Positions 11,470-24,100 of a DNA stretch of 64,000 nt are shown here, in pieces. The notes under the pieces were generated by a model. The model did not search any database, had not been told where the DNA came from, and worked only from the letters and a program-made list of their open reading frames with translations. A program made the position numbers and the translations under genes. The number at the start of each line of letters is the position of its first letter. Within the stretch, counting starts at the first letter, position 1. Origin of the DNA: Aquatica leii (Eukaryota > Arthropoda > Insecta > Coleoptera > Lampyridae); assembly GCA_035610365.1 (NCBI GenBank), contig CM069433.1, positions 52,194,487-52,258,486 on the forward strand, in the 5' to 3' direction.

Positions 11470-13320
11470 TATCGTTTTCCTTATTCTCTTCTACTTTCTT
11501 CTTCATAAATTTCCGATATCTTTTCGCCGATTTTTTAATTTTTCTTTCCTTACCAACTTTCCAAAGTTATCTTCTCTTAGTCTTTTCCTCAATTCTATTT
11601 CCATCTTATGCAAAACACCTTTCCATCTTGTGCGCTCTAAGACATGTTTTGCGTCATTCACTTTCGCGACGCAATACACGCATCTTTCTCTTTGTTTAAT
11701 GTTGTGAGACAAGAACTACAACTACCGTGTCCCGTCAGAAATGAGACTATATCGTGGTTCAACTCCGGTGCTCCTCATTTCACGTATTCATCTACTTTGC
11801 TAATTAGCCAACGCTTGCCCTATCTTATCTTTCTTGCCATTCTTCCATCATCTTGTCCGCTGATGGATGATGTGTTCAAATCATTCACTCTCATTTCTAT
11901 ACTCTTTTTCATTGTCAAGACACCCCTTCTCTGCGTCTTCTCTAACATATTGAGGTGATGCTTTGACCCCAGTCTGGGTCCACAAATAAGAGCCCCATAC
12001 AGGAAAACAAAGCGTCCCACTCCTAAATACATTCTTCTCTCATCGGATTAGTTTTCCTACGCTGGGCATAAGTCAAACCAAACTTTTCACGGATTTTTCC
12101 GCTTTCTCGCATAGACATCTTACAAGCCTAGTCATTCTACCGTTTTCTCTTATCCACACGCCGAAGTACCTCAAGACCTTTTTACGTTCGTTGTCTAAAC
12201 TCCCCGCACTTATTGAAACATTTATTATTTGTCTGTGTTTGACCAAGGCTACCACTTCGGTTTTATCAAAAGCCACTCTCCACTCTATTAATCCCTTATT
12301 CTGTGTTTCTTACCAGATCTGCGGTTTTATCTTTGATTACCACCGCTAGATTGTCGGCAAATCCCAACAACGTGACACTCTCCGGTTTTGCTAGCTTCAG
12401 TATTTTGTTGTAGTAGAAGTTTTTGCAGAAGCGGTCCTAAGACCAACCCTTGCAAGACTTTCGTTGTATGTTCTACTGTTTTACCTGCCCCGACGCACAG
12501 CAACTTTTCCTTTAAGTAATCTATTACTATACTTAGCAAGTACGCCGGTGCATCTTTGTTTCCTATGGCTCTGACAATGTTTCACCATGACACGATGTTG
12601 AACGCGTTTTGAACGTCAAGCATCACTAGGATGCACCATCCTTTATTTTGAGGCCATACTCGTTTTATCTTATCTACAATATTTAAAACTCCTTTAATTG
12701 CGTTCATGGTAGAGTTGTCTTTTTTAAAACCAAAATGATTTAATTTATTATCCGTTTCAAGTTTTTAATTTTTTCTACTACTTATTATGTTTTGCAATTT
12801 TCCTAAAACCGAAAGGAAGCATACTGATCTAAATCTCCCAGCCCCTCCGTTAGCTTTAATAGGTTCTGAACTTAGCTTCCGATCTTCCAGTATCTCGGAA
12901 AAGAACTGCTTCTATTGCATTTGTTGACGCATGACGGCAAATCGTCTCCAATAATTTGACAAACCGTGTGTAAAATTTATACTATTATCTGATTGAGGCC
13001 GGTGGTTTTCCTACTTTTTATGTGCTTTGCGAGCATTTTTTAGCTTTTCTTTTGTTGCCATCTGTACCTCGTTGGTTGGCACATTTCTCCACTCGATTTT
13101 ACTGTTCCTTGGAAACAGTTCCTTTGCCAGACACACTCTTTTGCTTCCATACTTACTATAACGTTTATACCAAACGTTCCTGTCATGATATTGTATCCAT
13201 TTATCAATGCATATTTCTCAAGGTCTGTTAAAGGGTCTTTCAGTTTTGTTCTTTACTTTTTGTTATTGCTTTTTTTAGTTTCGTTCTTTTGACTTTGTAC
13301 TTTTCCTTTTTTTTATGCTT
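11470..13320 (-). pseudogene. R1-like non-LTR retrotransposon, RT and C-terminal domain (decayed)
   Basis: Read on the minus strand and across frameshifts, the blocks are in order. First is a basic linker (YKVKRTKLKKAITKSKEQN). Then come LFPRNSKIEW, the RT start KTTGLNQII, and an RT core with KKTTLPWTQLK and a palm helix. The segment VLQGLVLGPLL corresponds to the usual GVPQGSVLGPLLW. GFADNLAVVI corresponds to the catalytic F/YADD box with the second Asp replaced by Asn. FDKTEVVALVKHRQI and LRYFGVWI follow. The C-terminal zinc-knuckle region has CVYC, an H and RW, then RRKDIGNL. This layout is characteristic of the R1 clade. At least six disruptions make it a fossil. The upstream apurinic endonuclease was not recognised. 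Confidence 0.75.
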
Positions 13321-16300
13321 TTTATGATTATTATTTTTCCCCTTACCCTTTTCCCTTTTTTAAATGATCGTTATCGACTTTCTAAAATTCTGTTTAAATC
13401 CCTTTGTCTCTGTGAAAAATAAATTGATAATTCAAAGTACCGACCTAATTTAATAAAGAAATACCGTCTGTTAGAGTTCATTTTAAGTCTAAATAACCGC
13501 TGCGCAGAAACCAATTTTGTTCCGAATGTCAGTACACCAGCTACGCAAAAACGTTTGCACTTTTCATACGGCGTTTGAAGTGTCCACATTTATTCCACAA
13601 GTCTTTTTCATCTTTGTGTTTTATATTTTTTTATATTATATTCATCGTCTTGTATGCATTCATTTTTTAGTTAAATTAAAGATAGACCATTACAGTTAAT
13701 ATACGTTGTTTACAGATGATGTTTTTAGTTACAATTTATTTCGCATGATCGTCAAATTCCGATTTTATCCGACGCGCACCTCACGGTTTTTTAGTCTTAA
13801 AATGATCTCTACAATAAACCTATAGCAATCAATTTTTAAAGCTTTTAGGTTATAAATACTTCAAAACGTAACAACACGTCAATAAAATGTTAAAATTTGT
13901 TTCTTGTCTAGAAAATACTAATTTAAACTAAATTGATTGAAATAAAAAACTGATTCTAACAATTCTAACAAAATTATAGAATTCATTATCAATAAGCAAA
14001 TAAAAGATTTAATTGTTACAGTTTTATAAATGCCCTTTAAAAAATGGGTTTCTAATACTTTTATAACGTGTTTGTAATACTATATAAAGTTTACTTAATA
14101 TTTATACAATTAAGTATAAGTATCTCTACGAGAATTCAATTAGAAAAGCAAACAATTTTAAGAAATTGAGAATTAAGTGTAATACAAATAATGGTGTAAT
14201 TATATATTCAAAACTTTTACACCAAGATTAACAATTATTTTAAATTAAGTGCAAGTGTATAAATATGAAAGAAAAAAGATTTTTTCAGCTTAATCGTAGT
14301 AAACTGTAGCAATAAATGTTGGTAAGTAGTTTGCTGTCATTCTTAGCTTTTTTATTATAAAATTTTGAAATATCCGATTGAATAAATGCCGAAAAATGTT
14401 TTTAAAACTGCTAAAAGGTTTAGTCGAGTGTTATAACACAACAAATAATTGCATGTAACAACTATTAAAAGACATTTCATTAAATTCTATTAAATTAAAA
14501 AAAAAAACAAACTGAACTTTTACTAGTCATACAAATGTAAACTAAAAAAAAGTAATAAAAGTCGTATTTAATGCATACTGCATAATTTATTGTTATGTAT
14601 TAAACTATGTAACATTTTACAGTTTAACAACTGTTTCATTTAATTGTTTTTGTAATCAGTAACATGTAATATTACGGCTTTAGTAAAACCACAAAATCGT
14701 AATTTAAATAAGCAGATGATAAGTAATTTTGATAATTACGTTGCTAAACATTTGATTTTAATTTGTAATTGTTATGGATTGAAAGCATTGTTTTCATTGT
14801 AATACCTTTCTTGTATAATTAAAGAACAAAATACAAAACAAAAAAACAAAATTTAATTCATGATTTTAATTTTTATTAAATTTAACAGAGAACAAATAAC
14901 ACAAAATAAAACAATGAATTCAAATTAAAATAAATTAAAATAATTACTACAGTGTGTTGATAATACATGTAAAATTAAGTTAAAGTTTTACACACATAAC
15001 AATAAAAATGAATTTTCCGACATAGTAATAAGCTATTATTCAAGAACCTGGTAATTTATAACCGTTATTTAAAAATAGCAATAAAATATTGAAATTTTTC
15101 AAATATAAGATAATATATAAAAAAGTAAACATTAAAAATGTTTCACGATGCTAATACATCAAAGTTAAATATAAAATTCGTAAATACTACAACTATGAAT
15201 AAAAAAAACTCTTGAATAATTAATTAAAATTTCTTAACTAATATTTTAATTAAAAAAGCATAAAATTAATATAAAAACAGTAAAATCTGTATTAACACTT
15301 ACAGTTCTCCGCAATATAGTATTTAAAACTTGCTTTTTCTAATTTTCAAAAATTGTTATACCAGTCAGTTTGTCAATAATGTATATCTTTTGTGTTCAAT
15401 TTCTCTTAAAGACTTTAATTTTGAATTTGTTTTATGTGTTTAAACTAAGGTAATTTCTAATTCTTTAACTTTAATTACATATTTTTTAACAGAATATTAA
15501 CTTTTAGTCTGAGAATGACCTAAAAAGGTCAAAACACGTTACCTATATAGAAAAAAAATATATTATTGACTGTTGACTAAGTTTTGTTATCAAATAATTA
15601 ATTATATTAAAAAAAATTGACAATTTATATTATTAATTATAACTATAACCAGTTTAAGAAAAGGATCGACACAAAAAAGCATTTATGTAAAATACCGCCC
15701 CCTTTAGCAACGATTAGATTACAGTAACGTACAATCAAGCATTTAGATTTCTTAACGCCACTTTTTTAATGTGCGATTGTTTATTTACAAAAATTACTAG
15801 TAACTCTTGAAAAGTAATACATTTAGAGTGAAAGTACATTCTTAGGTAATTTGTAAACAGATTTGTTAAAATATTTTTTTACCTAAATAAGTAGATAAGA
15901 TCAGCACGTACATTATCATACATTTATGCCCACAAACAACATGTTTATGTTACAAAAAAATTTGTTATACAAAATTATAATAACCGAATTATTTAAATGT
16001 ATCTATTTAATTTTTAAATCTTTTGGAATTATGATACACACCACTGGTTTTTAAATTGCAACCTATTCCTAAGTAATCTCTTTTGAAAATAAAAGTTAAC
16101 TAATGCATGTGATTTTCAATACATATTATTTCGATAAGTATGTTACATTGCTAACACAAATGTTGGTACAACATTAGATGCGCGAAAAATGATTAACGTT
16201 CCTAATTTTACGTAAAACAAGCTCTAGCAATAATTTTATTGAAAAATATATGAAGGAGTGATTTTGTTTAAATTTATGTTTACTACACACGTTGTTGTCT

Positions 16301-16679
16301 TTACTATTGTAATTTTTTTTATATAGTTATTTTTTATTTAGATATGTTAACACAGATTTACTATTTTTGAGAGCATATTGTATACTCGTTTTAAAAAAAA
16401 TTGACACAAACTTTTTGCGACTTACAGAAGTTTTAATGGTATAAACGGAGTTTTAATTAACTATACCAGTTTATTTTAATTAAAATAAATTAAAACGGGC
16501 AATGAAATATAATTGCTTTTGTGGATTAGAATTATCTAATGAGGTATCAAGGTAATTACAATATTTTTTTATATAAAGGTGTTAAGAAAAAATTATTAGT
16601 TTGTCGTTAAGCAAAGTCAGCATTTTTTTTTGTATTGGTCTTTGTGTATAATGACAGTAGCATTGTCGTCGTCAGATAT
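13321..16679. other. AT-rich non-coding stretch
   Basis: No coding sequence could be supported over 3.3 kb. The only structured element noticed is the small hairpin motif at 15509-15540. Confidence 0.4.
15509..15540 (+). other. Hammerhead-like hairpin motif, PLE-associated type (remnant)
   Basis: CTGAGAATGACC, a short A-rich loop, GGTC and then AAAACACGTT form a helix (GACCT/AGGTC) flanked by CUGA- and GAAA-like bases. This resembles the reduced hammerhead ribozyme motif of Penelope-like elements, but the CUGANGA box is imperfect and GAAA reads CAAAA. No PLE coding sequence is seen next to it. It is probably a decayed copy. Confidence 0.3.
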
Positions 16680-17168
16680 TGTAAGTAAAATATTGAAACG
16701 TTCTAGAAGTTATTTGCAAATGCAAGAACCTTCTAGAAGCTGTTATCCATTTTCTAGAAGATATACCGAAAAATAGGGAACACTCGAGAAAGATTTCCTT
16801 ATGTGTATATATACCGACGAGACAGATCGTAGGTCAGTTGTATCCGTAATGCGAAGCCTGCAGTGTTAAGAAGATTATTCAAGTTGAAATAAATAAGTCG
16901 TTAGCACGCGTGTGTCTAGATAAATATACCGAGAATAATCTTGTACGTGAGTTTAGTGTAAACATTGTGTGAAGTTATCCGCAGACTTTATCTTATCTTC
17001 GTGTAAGTGGTAGCGTTCGTTATACATAAATTAAGCTGTAAGTGTTTTATTAAATATTATTAGATTTAATTAGTTCGGTTAATTTAAAAGTGTATATATT
17101 TCTAGTATAAGTAAAACATCGTTTTTAGTCGTTTAAATTATTTAGTAGTTAATAATAAAATCGTTACA
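16680..17168 (+). repeat. Probable 5' LTR of the Gypsy element
   Basis: The segment starts TGTAAG and ends GTTACA, giving the TG...CA form with inverted TGTAA/TTACA tips. Within it, in order, are heat-shock-like boxes, TATATATA (16806), an initiator TCAGT (16834) and AATAAA (16889), as in a U3-R-U5 arrangement. After it, TTAGTATCAGG may be a degenerate primer-binding site. No second LTR exists in the window for comparison, so the ends are inferred. Confidence 0.5.
16700..16840 (+). promoter_or_regulatory. Heat-shock-type promoter: HSE cluster, TATA box and TCAGT initiator
   Basis: TTCTAGAAG occurs three times (16701, 16731, 16752). The middle copy lies within GAACCTTCTAGAA, three perfectly alternating nGAAn units, which is a canonical heat shock factor site. 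TATATATA begins at 16806 and TCAGT at 16834, placing the predicted +1 adenine 30 bp downstream of the TATA start, the usual insect core-promoter spacing. Transcription would run rightward into the Gypsy element. Confidence 0.55.
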
Positions 17169-17500
17169 AATTAGTATCAGGTGTCCGGTTTAAAACCCGT
17201 GGAAATCGTGTAAATAGATAAAGCTGTTCGCGATTTTTATTAGTGTAAATACCATTAAGTAATCTAATATCGCTCCCGTAATAAAAACATTGTTTTGCGT
17301 AAAGAATTAAAACTGTTAAGTTTGTGATACGCGTGTTTATTTATAAAGTATAAAATAGTGTTTATTAAACTTTTTCTTTTAACAAGTGCGTGATCGCGAT
17401 ATTAATTAAATTCGTTTCCGTACACTAGTGGTTTAATATTAACAAGTGGATCGTTATTAAAATTTTGTGTTATACAAAAACTGCATTTTAAAAAGTAGTG
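17169..17500 (+). other. Untranslated leader of the Gypsy element
   Basis: AT-rich sequence between the inferred LTR end and the non-LTR insertion. Before that insertion, it would have run directly into the gag start codon. No ORF is seen. Confidence 0.4.
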
Positions 17501-17522
17501 TATTTAAACTTTATATTTTTTT

Positions 17523-17524
<2 letters not shown>

Positions 17525-17558
<34 letters not shown>

Positions 17559-17560
17559 GT
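17525..17560. repeat. (TAA)n simple repeat, 3' tail of the non-LTR copy
   Basis: About 11 uninterrupted trinucleotides lie beside a T-run. The position at the 3' end of the minus-strand non-LTR copy identifies it as that element's tail. Confidence 0.85.
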
Positions 17561-17659
17561 TTATTGTTATATATACCGAAGGTACAAAACATTGTCAAAG
17601 TGTGCATACAATTATAAATGTCTTATGGAACTATTACGTACAATAACAAAGAAAGAAAA

Positions 17660-18471
17660 CTAATAAACAAATTCGGTTAGTGAATAGAAACATTTATCAA
17701 TTAAATAGTTCTTTAGCTCAAATTTAAATGAACTTAAATTATTAATACTTTTAATATTTGTGGGTAATGCATTGAAAGTTTTGATGGCACTGTAAAAGGG
17801 TCCATCAGAAAAGATTTTTAATCGATGAGAGGGTGTGGATAAGTTACTATTGTTGCGTGTGTGCATGATACTATAAAAGTCTTTGTTTAGGGGAAACAGG
17901 TTTAAGTTTTTTCTTACAAAAATCACGATTTCGTATATGTATAGTGATACGACTGTCATTATTTTCATCTCAATAAAGACTGATTTACATTGTGTTTTGG
18001 AAGGTAGCTTTTTTATACACCTTAATATACGTTTTTGTAGCACAAAGAGTTTATGGAGCAGTCTGTTGTTTCCCCAGAGGATAATACCATATCTTAACCT
18101 ACTGTGAACATGCGCAAAATACAACTGCTTAAGTGTATCTAAACAGACCGTGTCCCTTATTTTATAAAATGCATAATACATGCTACTTATTTTTGAATAC
18201 AGGTGAGTAACATGTACATCCCACTTAATTGTACTGTCCACAAATATGCCTAAAAAGTTGTGATAATTTGAAACAGGCAATGACTTGCCCTTTAAGTTTA
18301 CATAAAGACTCTGATTGGTATGAGTTTTTGTAGAAAATACTATTAGTTTTGTTTTTTTATCATTCAGGATTAATTGATTTCTATCACACCAAGTAGCCAT
18401 TGATGATAAACACTGCGTTGCTAGATCTGCTAGGCACTGAGAATTACTGGAGCTGATTATTATTCGTGTTA
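17660..18471 (-). pseudogene. Non-LTR reverse transcriptase, C-terminal part
   Basis: About 270 residues of one open frame. After the catalytic palm (missing here) the recognisable blocks are KKTKLIVFSTKTH, YHNFLGIFVDSTIKWDVHV, HVHSRLRYGIILWG, QKRILRCIKKLPSKTQCK and the tail FNALPTNIKSINN...CFYSLTEF. This is the standard thumb and C-terminal region of Jockey/CR1-type insect elements. The first ~60 codons of the longer open frame, above 18471, are antisense Gypsy gag and do not belong to it. With the endonuclease and most of the RT missing, it is dead on arrival although the frame is open. Confidence 0.8.
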
Positions 18472-18482
18472 TATTTAAATTT

Positions 18483-21194
18483 ATGCCGGTGACGCGTTTG
18501 CAAGCAGTTAAAATGGATTCAATAATATTTGAAATTCTCGAATCGATGAATAAAAATATGGAAGAAAATAATAGAAAAATGGGCGAAAATTCACAGAAAA
18601 TTGAAGAAAAACTTTCGGAATATTCAAGAAAAATGGAAGAAAAACTCTCCAAACATTCTCAGAAAATGATGGAAAGTTCTAGAAGTTTAAAAGAATAAAT
18701 ACGAACGAGCATAGAAACTCAAATTAAAATTCTTCAAGAAGAAATTCAAACAGATATGTTAAATTTAAAAGAAGAAATTTGCGAATCTGTGAATGACAAA
18801 ATAGAAGAAGTACAAGACAAATTAGAACAGAAGTTAAAAGAAAATTCAAGAACCATAGAAGACAAGCTAAAGAAAAAATTGAGAGAAAGAATGCAATTGC
18901 TTGAAGAAAGAATGACCCAAATGAATTATCACGGCAAAGGAAGCGTCACGAGTAAAGATTTAATAATAGACCATCGTGAACAAACCACTCACAAGTTTAA
19001 AGTTGTTCCACCAAATTTTGATGGTAAAGTTCCATGGTCAACCTACTACAAGCAGTTTGAAGCTGCAGCTACAGCTAATGGTTGGAGCAACAAGCAGAAA
19101 GCGACGTCTTTAATTGTGTCTTTACGTGGAGAAGCGCTTGGAATTTTACAAACTGTTCCTGACCACCTGCAAGAAAATTACGAACTCCTAATTTCACGAT
19201 TAGAAATGAGATATGGAGATGCCCATCTTCAACAAGTCTATTAAGCTCAAATTAAAAGTCGGGTCCCGAAAGCTGCCGAAAGTCTTCAACAGTTTGAGGC
19301 TGACATCGCCAGACTAACACGGCTTGCGTATCCTACAGCACCAGACACCTTCTTGGAGCAGTTGGCGATTCAAACCTTTGTAGACGGCCTCCGAGACAAC
19401 GAAACGCAGCAGACTCTCCGGTAAGCTCGACCGAAAACAATGGATGACGCTTTGGTGCATGCTTTGGAGTTTGAAGCAGCAAATCAAGCATTGCAACGAG
19501 ATGGTCATAAACTCTGCTGTGCTGCAGAAGTGCCTGCGCAGACACTGGAAAGCATCGAAGAGATAGCGCGACAAATACTTCGGGAAAGAGGAGTGACAAC
19601 TTTGAACTGCGACGAAATAGGCCATGTACGACGGCATCGTACTAAACCTAAGAAGAGGACAAGAAGAACGCTTAAAAATTTGGAACAAGGCAAGCAAAAG
19701 AGACAAAAAGTAATCTCACCTAGTCAGACTCCGGAGATTACAATCCAAATGGCATCGCCTAGGGAGCAATTGCATAGCATTTATCTCGATGGCAAGATCA
19801 ATGGTAAAAGCGTTCAGTTACTGGTTGACACAGGAGCGACGAAGACCATCATTTGTCTTGACATGTTATTGGAAAACGAGAAGACATCACCAGTAACGGT
19901 ACGACTTTGAACGGCGACGGGCGACAAAATACCTACTGACGGACAAGTCAAAGTAACCATTGGTTTAGGAAATAGAGTACTCAACCATCAAGTACTGGTA
20001 GCCGATATCACGGAAGAAGTTATCCTGAGAATGGACGTAATAAAGAAGTATGGGTTCCATTTGAATATGAAGAACGATGTCCTGAAGATCGACAATGAAG
20101 AAATTCCTTTTCATTCGTCAGAGAAGGCAGTCGTGCGAGTCTTATTGAATGAAAACATGATTCTGCCTGCAAGGACAGAAAGTGTGGTGATGGCACGCCT
20201 GGATGAAAATCTCCGGGAAGGCTACATACGCGCGATTGAACCAATGGAGGGCGGCTTAGTTGAAAAGGGACTACTCGTTGGCAGAACTTTAGTACGAGTA
20301 AAGAAGACGATGCCATTAAGGATCTTAAACATCAACTCAAATCCTGTAACGTTGAAAAAGAAAACCGTGGTGGGCCAATGCACGCCAGTATCACAAATTG
20401 TGAGATGCGTGAAGTCGAACAAAGATACGTCGCCGAAGAAGTGTCCACAACATCTATTGGACATTCTTACCACCAAATGCCAAAACCTCAGCCAAGACCA
20501 GCTGGCTAAAGTTAAAGTGTTGATCCAAGAGTACCAAGATGTGTTCGCGCTGGAGGGTGGCTCTAAAGGAAGAACTAACGTGGTGAAACATAAAATTAAT
20601 ACCGTAGATGCTCGGCCGATACGACAACATCCACGCAAACTTCCTTCGGCGAAAAGAGAAAAAGCCGAACAAATAATTACGGATATGGAGAGAGAAGGCG
20701 TGATTGACCCTTCAAGTAGCCCATGGGCATCCCCAGTGGTACTCGTAAAGAAGAAGGATGGATCAACGAGGTTTTGCGTCGACTACAGGCAGCTAAAGGA
20801 CGTGACCAAAAAAGACAGTTACTCTTTACCCAGAATTGACGATACGCTAGACACCCTGTCAGGGTCCCAGTGGTTTTCTACGTTAGATTTAAAGAGTAGA
20901 TGCTGGCAGGTAGAATTAGAACCCAAAGATCGTGAAAAAACAACTTTTAAGATCGGAACTGGTTTGTGGCAGTTCACTGTAATGCCCTTTGGCCTGTGTA
21001 ACGCTCCTGCAACGTTCGAGCGTTTGATGGAGACCATCTTGCGCAGATTATCTTGGAAGACGTGCTTGGTTGACCTGGACGACGTGATCGTGGTTGGAAG
21101 GTCGTTTGAAGAACACTTGAACAACTTGAAGGAAGTGTTCCAGCGATTACTTGGGGCTAACCTCAAACTGAGCCCAAAGAAAGCTTTCCATTGA
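18483..21194 (+). pseudogene. Gypsy gag-protease-reverse transcriptase, single frame with four stops
   Basis: The product is a fused Gag-Pol. The start at ATG 18483 (MPVTRLQAVKMD) is followed by a long heptad-rich coiled coil with EEKL/KMEEKL repeats, then the gag core (FDGKVPWSTYYKQFEA). A decayed zinc knuckle (NCDEIGHVRRHR) has lost cysteines. The aspartic protease is LLVDTGATKTII at about 19830. The RT spans about 20560-21190 with GVIDPSSSPWASPVVLVKKK, FCVDYRQLK and MPFGLCNAPATFERLM. The YxDD box reads DLDD, and GYWQ reads RCWQ. The whole gag-pol stays in one frame with no frameshift. Four in-frame stops (near 18696, 19242, 19423 and 19908) interrupt it. It ends within the RT. Confidence 0.8.
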
Positions 21195-24100
21195 CAAACA
21201 AACTACTTGTTATTTATCGAAAAAATCAATGGCATTAAGAAATAATGTTTTGTACTTCGGAAACTTTTCGTGTTTTGCTTTCCATAGATAAAAACTGTAA
21301 TACAAAGAGGTATTTCATTCAATAATAATTATTGGATTTGTACTATAAATACAATAAATAAATATTATTTTGTGCTGTAAATTAAATAGAAATAATTTTA
21401 GTCTAAAAATACTTATAAAATGTTGTAAAGGTAAATTGAAATAGATTGTTCTAAAAGAATAAATTTGTACACAAATAATACTAACATTCAAATAGAAAAG
21501 CAAAAAGTAATCCGAAAAGTCAAAGTAACAACGTAAATAAAAAACCAGAATGTCAAAAAAAGAAATGTACTTTAATGAATCGCGATACGTAATTGGTTGA
21601 CAAAATTTATCGTTTAAAATTGTTCGCATATTTTCTAAGGTTTTTGTAAAATTGGGAGCACAGTAATTACTGTTTTTAAATGGCGTAAATCACGTGAGCT
21701 CTGACGTGAGCATTACTTCAGTCAGAAAAAAATTTTAATTTACTTCCAAATTGCGCCTAAAGAAGTTTTTTTTCAAAAAATTGGCTACTAAACGAACTAA
21801 CAAACGTGTAAAGAAGTTGAATTTGGAAATCATATTAATGACGATAACTGTAAAAAAACAAGCTTGTCGTCCATATCTACGAGACCTTTTACATCTTCAG
21901 GCTAAAAGAGGAAATAGTTACCTCAAAAATAAGTTTTGAGAAAGATGCAAAATCAAAAAAAAACTAGATTTTCTAAATCATAATGCGATAATAATAATGG
22001 TTGAAAACTTCCACCAAGACACGAAAAACTTGTTGAAATATCAGCAGCAAGAAAAAAACAATACAAAGGTTTAATTCCTGAGAGAGATTTCTTTTTGAAT
22101 GCAGAGTAAAATGAATTAATAGTAAACAACATGTGTTTGTTTTTATGGTTTAATTTTTATATGCTTTTTATCGATTTTAATTTGTAAATCTTTTTTACGT
22201 TATATAGTAGTTATTAGTATAAATAAAGTTATTCTATACCTTTTCATATTAATTTGTATATAGAGTAAATTAATGTTAATGCTAGTAAAACTTTCATAGT
22301 CGTTAAACTTGAAAAAACTAAAAAGTACGAGCCAAAACTTGAAACCTGATTTTTTCAGTTTTCAACACATAGGTACAAACCTTCTTTATGCTTAGCAGGG
22401 TAGTAAATTTGTAAAAAAAATACTTTTTAAAAAAACAATTACAAAAATGTACCAATACAATTAAGTGACTAAAAATTTGATGCTAATTTTTAGCTGACAA
22501 GTAACTTTTTATTGTGTGTTTATATATAATTGGGTAAACAAACCTTTGATACTCGACATCTATTATCTACTATCTTAATTAATAACATCAAGTTGAAAAA
22601 TATCACGTTTTCTTAAACAGTTATAATATAAGATTACAAGGCACATTTTTTTTTGTAATATTTATGATACACACCACATTATGTCTACTGATGTCCTTCT
22701 ATGTAAAATTAATATATTAGGTATATTAATATATTAAATATACATTTTAACAATAACTGAAAATCTTTTTTGTAATGTTTGTTTTTTTCGTTGATAATAA
22801 ATTATTAATGAAGCTTTTATTATGTACATACTTTTTATTAAATTTATGTGTCAATACGATTAATACATTTGACATAGACTAATCGATTTTTAAACAATGC
22901 TGTTATATAAGTATATATTTTTTTTGTTGAAAGTATAAACAGTTATAAGTTTGAAAATTGCTGACAAGCAATGAATATTATGGATTAAATACTTAATGCA
23001 CTAGTACATTATTTCGTTAAATGATCTATAGTATTAACATGAAAAACCTACACACTTTTAAAAACCATATATTTAAATAACATTTAACCTACGTAAATGA
23101 GAAATGTACCAACCATACAGTTTTCGAGTGTTCTTTGCGTTTATATTCTATTGGAGCTTTGTCACAAACACCCACTGCAGATGCTAACGGCGTTTTTTAA
23201 ATTTGGTTAAATTAAAATTATATGAAAACAACTAGGACTCATATAAAATTTATTATATTAATTGATTTGAGTTAAACACCGCTTAAACTGTAATTAATAA
23301 ATGACTGAATCTGTAGTTACGTTTTCTATAATATTGAAATTTTAATATGATTTACTATTTGTTTATTTTCTACTCTAATTGTTTAGTTTGAAGCTTAAGG
23401 TTTGTTGAAAAAACAAATAAACAACAAAATAAATGTTATTTTAAATTAAATTTTACCCACTTAATGGAGATTATCTTGATAAACAAAAATAAATGAAAAA
23501 TGTAGCTTTACTACGTTTTCCACTTAATTATTGACTTGCTCACGTATACAACTCTAGACGTACGCCAACACTGTTCTTATTATTTATTTATTGAAAATAA
23601 TGTATTATTGTAAAAATACAAAATTTTATTAAAAGTGAATGAAAGTTACGAAAATTGTAATTTTTTTTGTTTTTTTTTTAAATTATATAAAATCAAATAC
23701 AAAAAAAATCACATTAAAACGTAATAGACTAAATAACAATACATGCACAAACAACTAATTCTGCTTAATAAAATTATGAATAAAAATTATTTCACGTCCA
23801 TTTTTATCAAGATATTATTAAAAAAAAACATTAAGAGTATTAGCTGAAAATTATTATTGCATAAATTTAAGTTTACAAAAAAAAGAAAAATAAACGATTT
23901 TAGTTTTCTTAGTAAAATGATAAAAATTTAATAAATACAATACATTACTTGTTTTCAGAAATAAACTTTTGCAAACATATACACGTTTTATTTTAAATCT
24001 TAAAATTTATTTTACAACATATGACAATTTAAGTTGAAAATGTCAACATTTGCGGGAGTTTATTTATTACTATTTTAGACGTGATGTTACAAACATGTAA

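Larger units (their letters stand above)
17515..18471 (-). mobile_element. 5'-truncated non-LTR retrotransposon (Jockey/CR1-like) inserted in the Gypsy leader
   Basis: It is about 957 bp on the minus strand and ends in an (ATT)n/A-rich tail at 17515-17560. It is flanked by a 13-14 bp duplication: TATTTAAACTTTAT at 17501-17514 and TATTTAAATTTAT at 18472-18484, differing by one indel. The second copy overlaps the gag ATG. Variable-length duplication, 5' truncation and a 3' tail are signatures of target-primed reverse transcription. Confidence 0.75.
16680..21194 (+). mobile_element. 3'-truncated Gypsy-family LTR retrotransposon with nested non-LTR insertion
   Basis: The element runs from a probable 5' LTR (16680-17168) through a leader to a gag-protease-RT frame (18483-21194). 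It stops abruptly in the RT thumb at about 21190; RNase H, integrase and the 3' LTR are absent. A minus-strand non-LTR copy is inserted at 17515-18471, at the gag start. Family assignment comes from the RT motifs. Confidence 0.75.

Noticed and set aside
16680..17500. Host hsp70 promoter and 5' leader
   Set aside because: No heat-shock protein coding sequence follows; the Gypsy gag-pol does, and TGTAAG...GTTACA ends fit an LTR. Kept as an alternative in the findings.
18472..18652. N-terminal ~60 residues of the 330-codon minus-strand frame (repeated SSIF/ESFSS) as part of a protein
   Set aside because: They are the antisense of the Gypsy gag coiled coil across an insertion junction; only the part below 18471 is non-LTR coding sequence.
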